Positions 7,998 to 16,772 of a stretch of 64,000 nucleotides of DNA are shown one piece after another. Where the stretch lies: contig PNKK01000005.1 in NCBI GenBank assembly GCA_013822395.1, forward strand, positions 33,637 through 97,636, read 5' to 3'. A model generated the notes under the pieces. It worked only from the letters and a program-made list of their open reading frames with translations. It did not search any database and had not been told where the DNA came from. A program made the position numbers and the translations under genes. The first letter of the stretch is position 1; each line of letters opens with the position of its first letter. Origin of the DNA: Anaerolinea sp. Its GTDB lineage: Bacteria > Chloroflexota > Limnocylindria > Limnocylindrales > CSP1-4.

Positions 7998-9299
7998 GTG
8001 CGCGGACCGCTGCCCGTGCTTGGGCTCGGCTCGTCCTTCCGGCCGGGCGTCGGGATCGCCCGCTCCGCCGACCGCCGGATCGCCTTCGGCGGGCTGCTGG
8101 TCGCCGGCCTCTACCTCGCGCTCGCCGCCGCCTCGCTGCTCCTGCCGCCCGCGATCCGCCTGGGTACGTGGCTCCCGGCCCATCTCGCACTCGCGGGCGC
8201 GGCCTCCACGGCGATCGCCGCCGTGCTCCCCTTCTTCACCGCCGCCCTCGTCGTCGCCCCGCCGGCGCGGCCGGCGGTCCGGATCGGCGGGATCGCGCTC
8301 GTCTCGGTCGGGGCGTTCGCCGCGATGACCGTTTACGGCCATGCCCGCGGGGAGGCGGTCCCGGCCGCGCTCGCCGGCGGGGCGTTCCTCGCCGGGCTCG
8401 GGCTCGTCGCCGTCGCCGCGTTCGCCCCGCTCCGCGGAGCTCTGGGGCCGCGCCGGATCCTCGTCGAGCGCGCGTATGCCCTGGCCCTCGCGAACGTGGC
8501 CGTCGGCGCAACGATCGCCACCTTCCTCATCGGCGGCAACCTCGCGGTCGGCGCGGCGTGGGGCGCGCTGAAGCCGGCCCACGCCTGGCTGAACCTGGTC
8601 GGGTTTGTCGGGCTGATCATCGTCGCGACCCTCCTGCACTTCGCTCCCACGGTGTCCGGGACGCGGCTCCGGCCACGGGTCTCCGGACGGCTCGCCGTGG
8701 TGGGCGTCGCGATCGGGGCGCCCCTCGTCGCCGCCGGGTACGCCGCGGGTGCCGACCTCGTCGCGCGCGCGGGGGCGCTCGCCGTCCTCGCCGGCGCGTT
8801 CGGCGTGGCGGCCCACGGCGCCGCGGTCCACCTGGACGCGGAGCGCGGGCGCTGGACGACCGACGCCGGGTGGCACCGCCTCACGGCCGGGGCGATCCTG
8901 GCGGGCCAGGCGTGGCTCGCGGTGGGGCTTGCCGTGGCCGCGACGCGCGTCCTCGGCTATGGCGCGAGTCCGGCCGGCTGGTCGCTCGCGCTCCTCGTTG
9001 GGCCGCTCGTGATCGGCGGCGTCGCCCAGATCCTCGCCGGGGCGATGACCCACCTCCTCCCGGCCATCGGCCCGGGGGACCCGATCCGCCACGCCGCGCA
9101 GCGCCGGATCCTCGGGCGTGTGGCGACGGCGAGGCTCGTGGTCCTGAACGCCGGCGCGGTGCTCGTGACGATCGGGCTCGGACCCACGGCGGTGACCGGC
9201 GCCGGTGCGCTCGGAAGCACCCTCGTCGAGCTCGGACTCGCCGGCGCCGCGCTCGGGATCGGCACGACGCTCGTGCTCCTGGCACGCGCGGCCGGATGA
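7998..9299 (+). CDS. Polytopic membrane protein next to nirK (NnrS/oxidase-subunit-I-like)
   Basis: A 433-residue, very hydrophobic protein with about 12 predicted helices, from GTG 7998. Histidines occur inside or next to helices (AHLALAGA, KPAHAWLNLVGFVGLIIVATLLHF, THLLPAIGPG). This pattern resembles NnrS-type or heme-copper-oxidase subunit-I-like membrane proteins found near nitrogen-oxide reductases. The full ligand set of an NO reductase is not evident. It follows nirK by 77 bp on the same strand, so a role in NO handling or electron supply is likely but unproven. Confidence 0.6.
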   Translation: MRGPLPVLGLGSSFRPGVGIARSADRRIAFGGLLVAGLYLALAAASLLLPPAIRLGTWLPAHLALAGAASTAIAAVLPFFTAALVVAPPARPAVRIGGIALVSVGAFAAMTVYGHARGEAVPAALAGGAFLAGLGLVAVAAFAPLRGALGPRRILVERAYALALANVAVGATIATFLIGGNLAVGAAWGALKPAHAWLNLVGFVGLIIVATLLHFAPTVSGTRLRPRVSGRLAVVGVAIGAPLVAAGYAAGADLVARAGALAVLAGAFGVAAHGAAVHLDAERGRWTTDAGWHRLTAGAILAGQAWLAVGLAVAATRVLGYGASPAGWSLALLVGPLVIGGVAQILAGAMTHLLPAIGPGDPIRHAAQRRILGRVATARLVVLNAGAVLVTIGLGPTAVTGAGALGSTLVELGLAGAALGIGTTLVLLARAAG

Positions 9300-9365
9300 T
9301 CCTCGGTGGAGCGCCGAGGCCATCCGGTTGATCCTGCGCGCGGTCGCGAGCTCGACGACGCCTGG

Positions 9366-11714
9366 TCAGCCGTCCATCACGGCGCGGAAGAGCGGCAGGA
9401 GCGACTCGGCCTCGCCGGCCGCCACGTAGACCGGAATCTGGTCCAGGGGCGCCTCGCGCTCGATGACCCGTGGACCCCGGATCGGCTCTCCGGTCCACGC
9501 ATCCACCCAGCCGCCCTCGGGGAGGTAGACCTGCCAGCTCGCCACACCCGGCTCGGTGACGGGCGCCACGAGGAGATCGTCGCCCAGCATGTACTCGATC
9601 GGGTGGTCCCAGATCGTCGGATCGTTGGGCCAGTCGAAGACCAGGGCGCGCATGAGTGGCCGCCCGGTTTCGACGCTCCGGCGAGCCTGTTCGACGAGGT
9701 ACGGCACGAGCCCCTCACGGAGCTGCGCGAAGCGCCTGAAGACCGGGATCACGCGCGGGTCGCCCGTTCGCTCGGCGATATTCCAGGGCGTCCGGTCGCG
9801 CGAGGGGAGATGATGATGGTTGAACTCCGAGTGGTACTGCATGATCGGGCAGAAGCAGGCCATGGCGGCCGCTCGCAGGTAGAGCTCGGCGCTCGGGATC
9901 TCACCCGAGAACCCGGCCAGGTCCCAGCCCCAGAAGAAGACGCCGCTCGCGCCGGCGGTGAGGCCGGCCGTGATCGAGGCCCGGAACGCCTCCCAGGTGG
10001 AGTCCTCGTCACCCGCCCAGTGGCAGGGATGCGACTGCGCACCGGTGAAGCCCGCCCGGCTGAACGTGACCGGCTCGCGGTCGCAGGACGCCATCAGGCG
10101 GTGATAGGCGGCCGCGTAGAGGACCGGGTAGCGATTGTTCGTGACGTCGCCGCGCGTCCCGTCCGCGTAGCGGAGGTCGTGGCCCCAGGCGTGCTCCCCG
10201 CCGTCGGTCTTGAAGCCGTCGATCCCGACCTCTTCGACCAGGTACCGGCGCTTCTCGATCCACCAGCGGGTCGCCTCCGATGACGTGAAGTCGGGGAGAA
10301 GTGCGCCCGGAAACCACCAGCCACGGTTGCGGTATGGCCGGCCGTCCGCCTGGCCGACGCCGTAGCTGCGGGCGATCATCGTGTCGCGGTCGGCCCGCGC
10401 CTGGCCGCTCGGTGCCGGGCGCGTCTTGAGGAGCGGGACCTGCCAGAGGAGGAGCCGGATGCCGAGGCCGTGGAGCCACTCGACGAGGCCCTTCGGGTCG
10501 GGCCAGGCACCGTCGGCCGGGAACGTGAAGTCGGCGAGCTGGTGCGGCGCGCCGTCCGGATGGACCTCGTAGCGGGCGTCCCGGAAGGCGGTGAACGTCG
10601 TCTCGTCGCTCCACGCCTCGATCACCACGACGCCGGCCGGGATTCCCTCGGCCAGGCTGCGCTCCACTTCGGCCGTCACCCGGGCCTGGGTGTTCCATTC
10701 GTTGCCGCTCATCCAGGGGTGGAAGACCCAGTCGGGTGGCAGGCGTGGCGCGCCGGTCTCACGGACGAACGCGCGGAGCACGTCGGGCGGTGGCCCGTCG
10801 TAGAGCGCGACCTCGACCTCCGGCTCCGTCTCGTCGGGGTCGAGCTCGACCTCGATCCACAGGCGCTCGGGGTGAGATGCCCCGACGTCGAACCACGTCC
10901 GGCGCGACGTCCTGACGTGGAAGCCCCAGCCGCCTGCGCCGCCTTCGGGCACCATGATCGCGAACGGCATCGGTAGGTAGGTCCGGTTGCCCTGGTGCTT
11001 GTACTGCTCGAAGACGACGGCGTCGAGCCGGCGGCCGCGCTGGTCGAGCCGGTCGAACCGCTCGCCGAAGCCGACCACATGGGCCTCTGGTTCGAGTCGG
11101 AGGGCGAACCTGACACGGATCGGCCCGGTGTCCGCCCGAAGCCAGGCGACGCTGCCGGGGACGAGCCGATCGCCGGCCGCGCTCGGCGGGTCGATGACGA
11201 GCCGGCCGCCCGATGCTGTCCAGCCGGCGACGACGGCCTCGAACCGCCGCGTACGCTGGCGGCCACCGTCACCGACGAATCGGTACGAGAGTCTCGTCCC
11301 GGCCGTAAACGGGCCCACGCTCGCTCCCCAGGCGCGTCGCTCTCGGCCGGCCTGGCGGGTCGCCGCGGCGGCGAGGTGTCCGGTGGTGGTGAGCGGTTCG
11401 GTGTGGCCGACGGCGCGGTCGGCGCGGGGCGCGGCGGTGGGCTCCGCGGGGCCGCGCTCGTCGATGTGCTCGTTGTCGATTCGTTCGGCTGGGCCGCGTT
11501 CGGCTGGGTCGCGCTCGTTCTCGGCACCCGCGGGCTCGAGCGTCAGGCGGCTGACTCCTCCGTCGACCGTCAGCTCGACTGCGAGATCGGCCAGGTCAGT
11601 CCCGGTCGTGGCGCGCAGCTCGATCGCCTCGCCCTCGACCGGGCGCGTCGGCACCCGCTGGTCCGGCTCGAGCCGGTACGGATGCCCCAGGCCGAACGGG
11701 CGGTGGCGGATCAC
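9366..11714 (-). CDS. Glycoside hydrolase family 31 (alpha-glucosidase/alpha-xylosidase type)
   Basis: A 782-residue enzyme that cleaves terminal alpha-linked glucose or xylose. The GH31 barrel is clear: the nucleophile is D504 in GIDGFKTDGGEHAW, and the acid/base region is FFWGWDLAGFSG. An N-terminal beta-sandwich and a C-terminal barrel-cap (DDLLVAPVTEPG) flank it. The start is GTG 11714, which overlaps the stop of the upstream GH15 gene. Residues about 55-110 are a low-complexity Glu/Arg/Pro-rich insertion. No signal peptide is visible, so it probably acts in the cytoplasm on imported oligosaccharides. Confidence 0.9.
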   Translation of the reverse strand: MIRHRPFGLGHPYRLEPDQRVPTRPVEGEAIELRATTGTDLADLAVELTVDGGVSRLTLEPAGAENERDPAERGPAERIDNEHIDERGPAEPTAAPRADRAVGHTEPLTTTGHLAAAATRQAGRERRAWGASVGPFTAGTRLSYRFVGDGGRQRTRRFEAVVAGWTASGGRLVIDPPSAAGDRLVPGSVAWLRADTGPIRVRFALRLEPEAHVVGFGERFDRLDQRGRRLDAVVFEQYKHQGNRTYLPMPFAIMVPEGGAGGWGFHVRTSRRTWFDVGASHPERLWIEVELDPDETEPEVEVALYDGPPPDVLRAFVRETGAPRLPPDWVFHPWMSGNEWNTQARVTAEVERSLAEGIPAGVVVIEAWSDETTFTAFRDARYEVHPDGAPHQLADFTFPADGAWPDPKGLVEWLHGLGIRLLLWQVPLLKTRPAPSGQARADRDTMIARSYGVGQADGRPYRNRGWWFPGALLPDFTSSEATRWWIEKRRYLVEEVGIDGFKTDGGEHAWGHDLRYADGTRGDVTNNRYPVLYAAAYHRLMASCDREPVTFSRAGFTGAQSHPCHWAGDEDSTWEAFRASITAGLTAGASGVFFWGWDLAGFSGEIPSAELYLRAAAMACFCPIMQYHSEFNHHHLPSRDRTPWNIAERTGDPRVIPVFRRFAQLREGLVPYLVEQARRSVETGRPLMRALVFDWPNDPTIWDHPIEYMLGDDLLVAPVTEPGVASWQVYLPEGGWVDAWTGEPIRGPRVIEREAPLDQIPVYVAAGEAESLLPLFRAVMDG

Positions 11715-12880
11715 GGCGCGGGCCTGACCGGCGCTCCGATCACGGGCGTGGCCAGGGTCTCCGTCACGGGCTCGACCCGCGGCCCCACGACGCCGAGCTC
11801 GACCGCGAGCGTCAGATACATCGCATGGGACCAGAGGAGCGGCGTCGCGACCGGCCCCCAGCGCTCCAGCCACCCTGCCTGCCGCCGGGGCGCCAGGAGG
11901 TGATCGTCCACCTGCTCCGGCAACTCGCCGTCGGGCGTGGCGTGCGCGGCGACCCACTCGAGCTGTGCCCAGGCCTCCTCGGTCCGCCCGACGGCCGCAT
12001 AGTGCCAGCCGAGCAGCGCCGCCAGGAGGAGCCACTCGCCGCCGCCGTAGTACGTGTCGCTCGCATAGCGATGCACTCCGCCGTCGTGGACGAGTTGCTC
12101 TTCGATCGCCTCGATCGTCGCGACCATGAGCGGATCGTGTGCCGGGAGCATCGCGAACGGGGTCGCGACCGCGATCAGGCTCGCGTCGACCGCGTCGCCA
12201 GCGAGCCACTTCGGGAGCCGGCCCAGCCTTGACGCGTCAGCCCGGACGAGCTCGGCCAGCTCCACCGCGCCATGGCTGGCGGTCGAGCGCAGGTCGGCCG
12301 ACAGTTCGGGCCAGCCCGCAGCCGCCCGTAGTCCGGCGTGGATCGCAGCCAGGGTGGAGGTGTGTCGGTGGTCGGGATTCTCCTCCCACCAGTCGTAGCT
12401 CGGATGGTCCCCGAAGGCCGCAACGTAGGCCGCCGACAGGGCCGCCCCGGCGACGAACGGCTCGATCGACCGGCCGTACCGGCGGCGGTGCTTGTCAAGC
12501 GCCCACAGCCAGGCGCCGTACCCGTCGAGCTGGAAGTCCGTCCACTCCTCGCCGGTCTCCCGGCCATCGATGGTATAGCGGGCATGGAGGAACTCGTTGG
12601 TCTCGATCGCCGCCCCGCCGCGGCGGCGCTCGATGAGCGCCTCGATCCGCTCGCCGCGTGCTTCGAGAACTCCGGCGCACCAGGCGAAGAACGCCTCCGC
12701 CGAGGCGATCTCGCCGGCGTGACTCATCGCGTCGGCGATGAACGCACCGTCGCGAAACCACGAGTAGCGATAGACGGGGAAGTTGGGTGACGCGAGGTAG
12801 GCGCCGCTCGGCGCCTGGCCCCGGACGATGACGTCGATGCTCCGGCGGGCAAGGCGTTCCAGCTGGGCGCGCTGGTCCAT
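11711..12880 (-). CDS. Glycoside hydrolase family 15 (glucoamylase/glucodextranase-like)
   Basis: A 389-residue protein with an (alpha/alpha)6 fold typical of GH15: VYRYSWFRDGAFIADAM near the start, FQLDGYGAWLWAL, and DWWEEN with the catalytic acid in the middle. GH15 enzymes release glucose from the ends of alpha-1,4 or alpha-1,6 glucans or from trehalose. It lacks the extra N-terminal domain and has no signal peptide. The start ATG 12880 has AAGGAG nine bases upstream. The stop overlaps the GH31 start. In this locus, intracellular breakdown of isomaltooligosaccharides fits best. Confidence 0.88.
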   Translation of the reverse strand: MDQRAQLERLARRSIDVIVRGQAPSGAYLASPNFPVYRYSWFRDGAFIADAMSHAGEIASAEAFFAWCAGVLEARGERIEALIERRRGGAAIETNEFLHARYTIDGRETGEEWTDFQLDGYGAWLWALDKHRRRYGRSIEPFVAGAALSAAYVAAFGDHPSYDWWEENPDHRHTSTLAAIHAGLRAAAGWPELSADLRSTASHGAVELAELVRADASRLGRLPKWLAGDAVDASLIAVATPFAMLPAHDPLMVATIEAIEEQLVHDGGVHRYASDTYYGGGEWLLLAALLGWHYAAVGRTEEAWAQLEWVAAHATPDGELPEQVDDHLLAPRRQAGWLERWGPVATPLLWSHAMYLTLAVELGVVGPRVEPVTETLATPVIGAPVRPAP

Positions 12881-12939
12881 GGGCTGGCGCTCCTTGTGGC
12901 TCGTACGGTGAGAGGGGAATGGCAATCACGGTCGGGAGG

Positions 12940-12978
12940 CACCAGGGCGGCCGGGAGGAGGGGACGGCCGCCCTGGTG
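12940..12978 (-). terminator. Strong 14-bp hairpin between the binding-protein remnant and GH15
   Basis: The arms CACCAGGGCGGCCG and CGGCCGCCCTGGTG pair perfectly around an 11-nt loop. No T-run follows in the minus direction. Such intercistronic stems are common just after binding-protein genes in sugar ABC operons, where they stabilise the upstream message or attenuate the downstream one. Confidence 0.55.
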
Positions 12979-12984
12979 CAGCGG

Positions 12985-13035
12985 CTACTTCAGGAGCGCG
13001 TCGACTTGCGTGACCTCCTCTCCGTGGCCGCGAGG
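12985..13035 (-). pseudogene. Remnant of a solute-binding protein C-terminus
   Basis: On the minus strand the bases before a TAG at 12985-12987 read EEVTQVDALLK, which resembles the usual last residues of sugar-binding ABC proteins. Upstream the frame loses protein character at the GH66 boundary. The strong hairpin follows directly. I read this as the stub of an older binding-protein gene displaced by the present importer cassette. Confidence 0.4.
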
Positions 13036-13054
13036 CGTCTCATCGATGGCAGGC

Positions 13055-14860
13055 TCAGTTGGTGGAACGCATTGGCGCCTCCTCAAGCTCTCCGTCGGAA
13101 GCTCGTCGCCACTCCTCTTCGACCCACCAGACCATGCTCCAGACGTCGATCCGGGGAATACGCAGACGAATGACACGACCGCCAGACTCGTCCTCTGAGA
13201 CGAATGAGACCGGCCGAGGTAGGCCGACCTCGTCGTCGGGGGTATCCCACCAAGCGGCACTGATCCCACCTAGCGTCTGGACTCGGAGCTCGACATCCTC
13301 CATCGGTTGCGGCGACACTTCATGCGCGACATTCCATCGGTCGGTTGTGATGCCTCGGAGGTTGATGATCTGCAGCGAGGTGATCCCCCCGAGCTTGCGA
13401 GCAATCACCCAGAGCGAACCCAGCTGAGCTCCCGCTCCGTAGCTTGCAAGATCGGGGTGGTGCAGGGTGATGACATCGTTGGTGGCGCCAACATGGGTCC
13501 ATGCGAGATCGTGGCCCTGCCACTGGTGTAGCAACGCGGTGTTGCGGACGATGAAGTCGTAGTACTGCCGCGCCACCGCGTATTCACGGTCATTGAGGGA
13601 CCCATAGCGGGGGTAGTACGCCTCGGTCAGGAGTGACGCGCCTTCTCCGGCCAGCAGATGGAAGCCGCCGCTGCCATGAATGGCAGCCGATGCAAGGCGG
13701 AAGCCTGTCAACGCTCCGGGCGTTCGCTCCGTCGCGGGGCTGAACGGGAGGAGGTATGCGGCAAGGACCACCTGCTTCGAGGGCCGGATCTCGCGGGCTC
13801 TTCGAACGAGCTCGTAGAGCTCACGGTAGGTGCTGTAGGGGTCCCAGACCTCGATGTAGGTGGCGGCGTCGCTCACAACGTTCGCCATGCCTTCGAGGGG
13901 CCAGGCATTGACGCAGTTGAAGATGCTGCCTCCGCTCGGCCGCCGCCCCAGGACCCGGCGCGCGGCTTCCTCCACGAACCCGGGGAATTCCTGGGCAGCA
14001 TCGAATGTCCGCCAAGCGCCGGTAACGTGGGACAGGGCCTGCTTGGGGCATCCGTACTGGTCGATGTGGATGCCGTCGAACCCCAGCACGTCGAGGGCTC
14101 GCTCGTACTCGGCAAGGATCCAGGAGCGCCAGGACGACACCTCCGAGAAGTCCTGGAGGTAGAACAGGTCGGCAAGGCTGAGAGGCACACCCCGACCGTC
14201 GTAGAGAAGCAAGTCCGGGTGGCTCTCGCTGAACTCACGCTCCGCCCCGTAGAGGGCCCCGTAGGCGATGGCGGCCATTCCCCGCTCATGCCCGAGATCG
14301 ATCTTTCTTCGGACCACAGCGTGGGAAAGACGACGACCAAGGGTGTCGGTGAACTCGTCGGAGGGCGCCAGGAACGTGTGGTGGGTCGCCATCCAGTCGT
14401 AGAACTGGACGACGTTCACGTGGAGCCGTAGCAGTATGTCCAGGCGTCGTTGTGATTCCTCGGCTGGTTCCTCGGCGTTGAAGTCGGAGAGGAAGCCATA
14501 CCGAGGGGCTTGAGACCAATGGTCGGCTACGTCGAAGGCGGTGGTGCTGGTCGCGCTGCGAGAGCCGTCGGACGCCCTGAGCTCGACGGCGTATCCGACC
14601 GCGTGGCCACTCATAAACGGGGAGACCGCCGCCTCCAGGGTGGTCTCCCCGTTCCCGCCCCGATCGAGTTCGAGCCCAGCGCTGATCCCGCTGCTGGGAC
14701 GGCCCAGCTCGAAGACCGTGCCTTCGAGCTGGATGCGTGCCGATGGCGGTCCGGAGACGATCACGCGCAATCCCACGGCTTCGCCGGGTCGGAATTGCGC
14801 CTTCGCGGGGAAGACGTCCAACCAGATCAACGGGCCACCTGTACGACGATCATGTCCCAT
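13055..14860 (-). CDS. Glycoside hydrolase family 66 (dextranase / cyclo-isomaltooligosaccharide glucanotransferase type)
   Basis: A 601-residue protein. An N-terminal beta-sandwich (1-115) is followed by a barrel with the GH66 nucleophile D267 in GFDGIHIDQYG and the probable acid/base E337 in YIEVWDP. A C-terminal beta domain follows. GH66 enzymes cut dextran internally or cyclise isomaltooligosaccharides. The long insert that marks cyclising members is not obvious, so dextranase is more likely. No signal peptide is seen, suggesting action on imported oligosaccharides. It directly follows the two permease genes. Base composition appears lower in GC than in the GH15/GH31 genes downstream. Confidence 0.85.
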   Translation of the reverse strand: MGHDRRTGGPLIWLDVFPAKAQFRPGEAVGLRVIVSGPPSARIQLEGTVFELGRPSSGISAGLELDRGGNGETTLEAAVSPFMSGHAVGYAVELRASDGSRSATSTTAFDVADHWSQAPRYGFLSDFNAEEPAEESQRRLDILLRLHVNVVQFYDWMATHHTFLAPSDEFTDTLGRRLSHAVVRRKIDLGHERGMAAIAYGALYGAEREFSESHPDLLLYDGRGVPLSLADLFYLQDFSEVSSWRSWILAEYERALDVLGFDGIHIDQYGCPKQALSHVTGAWRTFDAAQEFPGFVEEAARRVLGRRPSGGSIFNCVNAWPLEGMANVVSDAATYIEVWDPYSTYRELYELVRRAREIRPSKQVVLAAYLLPFSPATERTPGALTGFRLASAAIHGSGGFHLLAGEGASLLTEAYYPRYGSLNDREYAVARQYYDFIVRNTALLHQWQGHDLAWTHVGATNDVITLHHPDLASYGAGAQLGSLWVIARKLGGITSLQIINLRGITTDRWNVAHEVSPQPMEDVELRVQTLGGISAAWWDTPDDEVGLPRPVSFVSEDESGGRVIRLRIPRIDVWSMVWWVEEEWRRASDGELEEAPMRSTN

Positions 14861-14905
14861 TCCTCAGGGTTCGGGATGGCGCACTGGACTGCTCACGCAG
14901 CTCCC

Positions 14906-15790
14906 TCATCCCTTCAGGCTTCCTGCGCGCATGCCGGCGACGAAGTAGCGCTGGAAGAAGACGAAGAGCACGATCGCCGGGAAGGCTGCCATGGTTGTGG
15001 CGGCAAAGACGGTGCTCCATTGCGTTCCGTGTGCGTTGAAGAAGAGCAGAATACCGATCGGGAGGGTCCTCAGATCCGGGTCCTGCAGGAGGAGGCGAGC
15101 CCACCAGAAGTCGTCCCAGGCACCCAGGAACGTGAAGATCGCCAGGGTGGCGAGTGCAGGCTTTGTCAACGGCAGCAACACTCGCCAGTAGACCGTCCAC
15201 GGACCGCCGCCGTCCACGTAGGTAGCGTCCTCGAGATCGCGGGGAAGCTCCTCGAAGAAGCCCCGCAGGAGGAACGTGTTGAAGGCCACCGCCCCCGACA
15301 CGTAGATCACCCACAGGCCGGCCCACGAGTTCGCCAGCCCGAAGTCGCGCATGACTGAGAACTTTGGCAGGAGCGCGATCATGTCCGGGATCATCATCGT
15401 GACGAGATAGAGGTTGAAGACGAGCTCCCGACCCGGGAAACGCAACCGGGCGAAGGCGAAGGCGCTCGTCGTCGAGACGACAAATGCGAGCACCGTCGTC
15501 ACCGAGGCCACAATGAAACTGTTGAGTGCGTAGCGCTGGAACCCGCCCTCGTTCCACGCCCGTTCGAAATTTGCCGTGGTTGCGTTCGGGGGCCAGACTG
15601 TCGGTGGATAGGGCATGATCCAGCGCTCCGGATTGAGCGCCGTCCCGATCATGTACATGAACGGAAGGACCGTGATCAGGACGCCGGCGGCGAGGACGAG
15701 GTAGACCAGCGGACCTGCCGGGTGCCTCCGCCCGGCCGCAGTCGAGCCCTGCCTGGTGCGTCGCAGCGCTGGGAGGCCGATCGTCGCCAT
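14906..15790 (-). CDS. Sugar ABC transporter permease, MalG type
   Basis: A 294-residue inner-membrane subunit with six predicted helices. The cytoplasmic EAA loop that docks to the ATPase is clear (ELPRDLEDATYVDGGGPWTV, then YWRVLLPLTKPAL). It pairs with the MalF-type permease, whose stop codon touches this start at 15790. No ATP-binding subunit is encoded in the locus, so a shared MsiK/MalK-type ATPase elsewhere must serve it. That is the common arrangement for CUT1 importers. Confidence 0.93.
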   Translation of the reverse strand: MATIGLPALRRTRQGSTAAGRRHPAGPLVYLVLAAGVLITVLPFMYMIGTALNPERWIMPYPPTVWPPNATTANFERAWNEGGFQRYALNSFIVASVTTVLAFVVSTTSAFAFARLRFPGRELVFNLYLVTMMIPDMIALLPKFSVMRDFGLANSWAGLWVIYVSGAVAFNTFLLRGFFEELPRDLEDATYVDGGGPWTVYWRVLLPLTKPALATLAIFTFLGAWDDFWWARLLLQDPDLRTLPIGILLFFNAHGTQWSTVFAATTMAAFPAIVLFVFFQRYFVAGMRAGSLKG

Positions 15791-16723
15791 CTACGCCACC
15801 GACGAGCCGCGGAGGAAGCGGCGCTGCGTGAAGCTGATGAACACCACGGCCAGTCCCATGAGGAGGCCGATCGTGATGCCGTACCCAAAATCGAGGTACT
15901 TGAAGGCCTGCGTGTACATGTAGCTCAGGAGCACCTCGGTGCTCTCCTGCGGTCCTCCGGCCGTGAGCAGGTACACGGAGAGGAAGACGTTGAAGGCGCC
16001 GATGAGGAGGACCACGCTGACGAAGCCGACGGTCGGTCGCAGGAGCGGCAGCGTCACATAGCGGAAACGCTGCCAGTTGGTGGCCCCATCGGTCTCGGCG
16101 GCCTCATAGAGCTCGCTCGGGATGTACTGCAGGGCGGCGAGGAAGATCACCATGTTCCAGCCAACGCCCTTCCAGATGCCGAGCAGATTGATCGGCACCT
16201 GCGCCGTCCAGGTGCTACGGAGCCAGTCAATGGGCTCGGGGAGGAGTCTCAAGACCTCGACGAGGACGAAGTTCACCGGCCCCATGCCGTCACTGAAGAG
16301 GTATGCGAATAGGTAGGAGACGACGAGCCAAGAGGTGACGACGGGCAGATAGAAGAGTCCCCGGAAGAAGGCCCGACCGCGAATCTGGGCGTTCAGGAGC
16401 ATCGCGGCGCCAAGCCCGAGGACCATCTGTCCGGGCACCGTGACGACCGCGTACAGAAGCGTGTTGCGTACCGCGACCCAGAAGGTTGGGTCGCCGAACA
16501 GGGCTCGCTGGAAGTTCTTCGCCCCCACGAACTCGCTTTGCTCCGGAGCCATGAGATTCCAGTTGTAGAGGCTCATCTGGACCCCGCGAGCGAGGGGATA
16601 CAGGACGAAGATCACGACGAGGATGAAGCCGGGGATCATGAATGGAAGGGCAGCCGCGAGGGGGCGCGCTCGGCGCTTCAGGGTGTGAGCTTGGGCTCTC
16701 GCTTCTGCGCGCGAGACCAACAC
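15791..16723 (-). CDS. Sugar ABC transporter permease, MalF type
   Basis: A 310-residue permease with six predicted helices and an N-terminal cytoplasmic stretch. The EAA loop is present (ELYEAAETDGATNWQRFRYV, then TLPLLRPT). It is the first permease of the CUT1 importer and abuts the MalG-type gene with no gap. The upstream binding-protein gene ends 49 bp before it. Substrate is inferred from the neighbouring GH66, GH15 and GH31 genes: alpha-1,6-linked glucose oligosaccharides. Confidence 0.93.
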   Translation of the reverse strand: MLVSRAEARAQAHTLKRRARPLAAALPFMIPGFILVVIFVLYPLARGVQMSLYNWNLMAPEQSEFVGAKNFQRALFGDPTFWVAVRNTLLYAVVTVPGQMVLGLGAAMLLNAQIRGRAFFRGLFYLPVVTSWLVVSYLFAYLFSDGMGPVNFVLVEVLRLLPEPIDWLRSTWTAQVPINLLGIWKGVGWNMVIFLAALQYIPSELYEAAETDGATNWQRFRYVTLPLLRPTVGFVSVVLLIGAFNVFLSVYLLTAGGPQESTEVLLSYMYTQAFKYLDFGYGITIGLLMGLAVVFISFTQRRFLRGSSVA

Positions 16724-16751
16724 GTGGATGCTCCTCCCCTGTGACTTAGTG

Positions 16752-16766
16752 GGGACTACATGTCCC
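16752..16766 (-). terminator. Small hairpin between binding protein and permease
   Basis: GGGAC and GTCCC pair around a 5-nt loop in the 49-bp gap after the binding-protein gene. It may help keep the binding-protein message more abundant than the permease message. The stem is short and unproven. Confidence 0.25.
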
Positions 16767-16772
16767 GCTGGT

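Noticed and set aside
11714-12209. Upstream extension of the GH31 frame into the GH15 gene
   Set aside because: The GH15 gene is real in another frame up to 11711, and a GTG at 11714 overlaps its stop, so the extension is a chance open frame.
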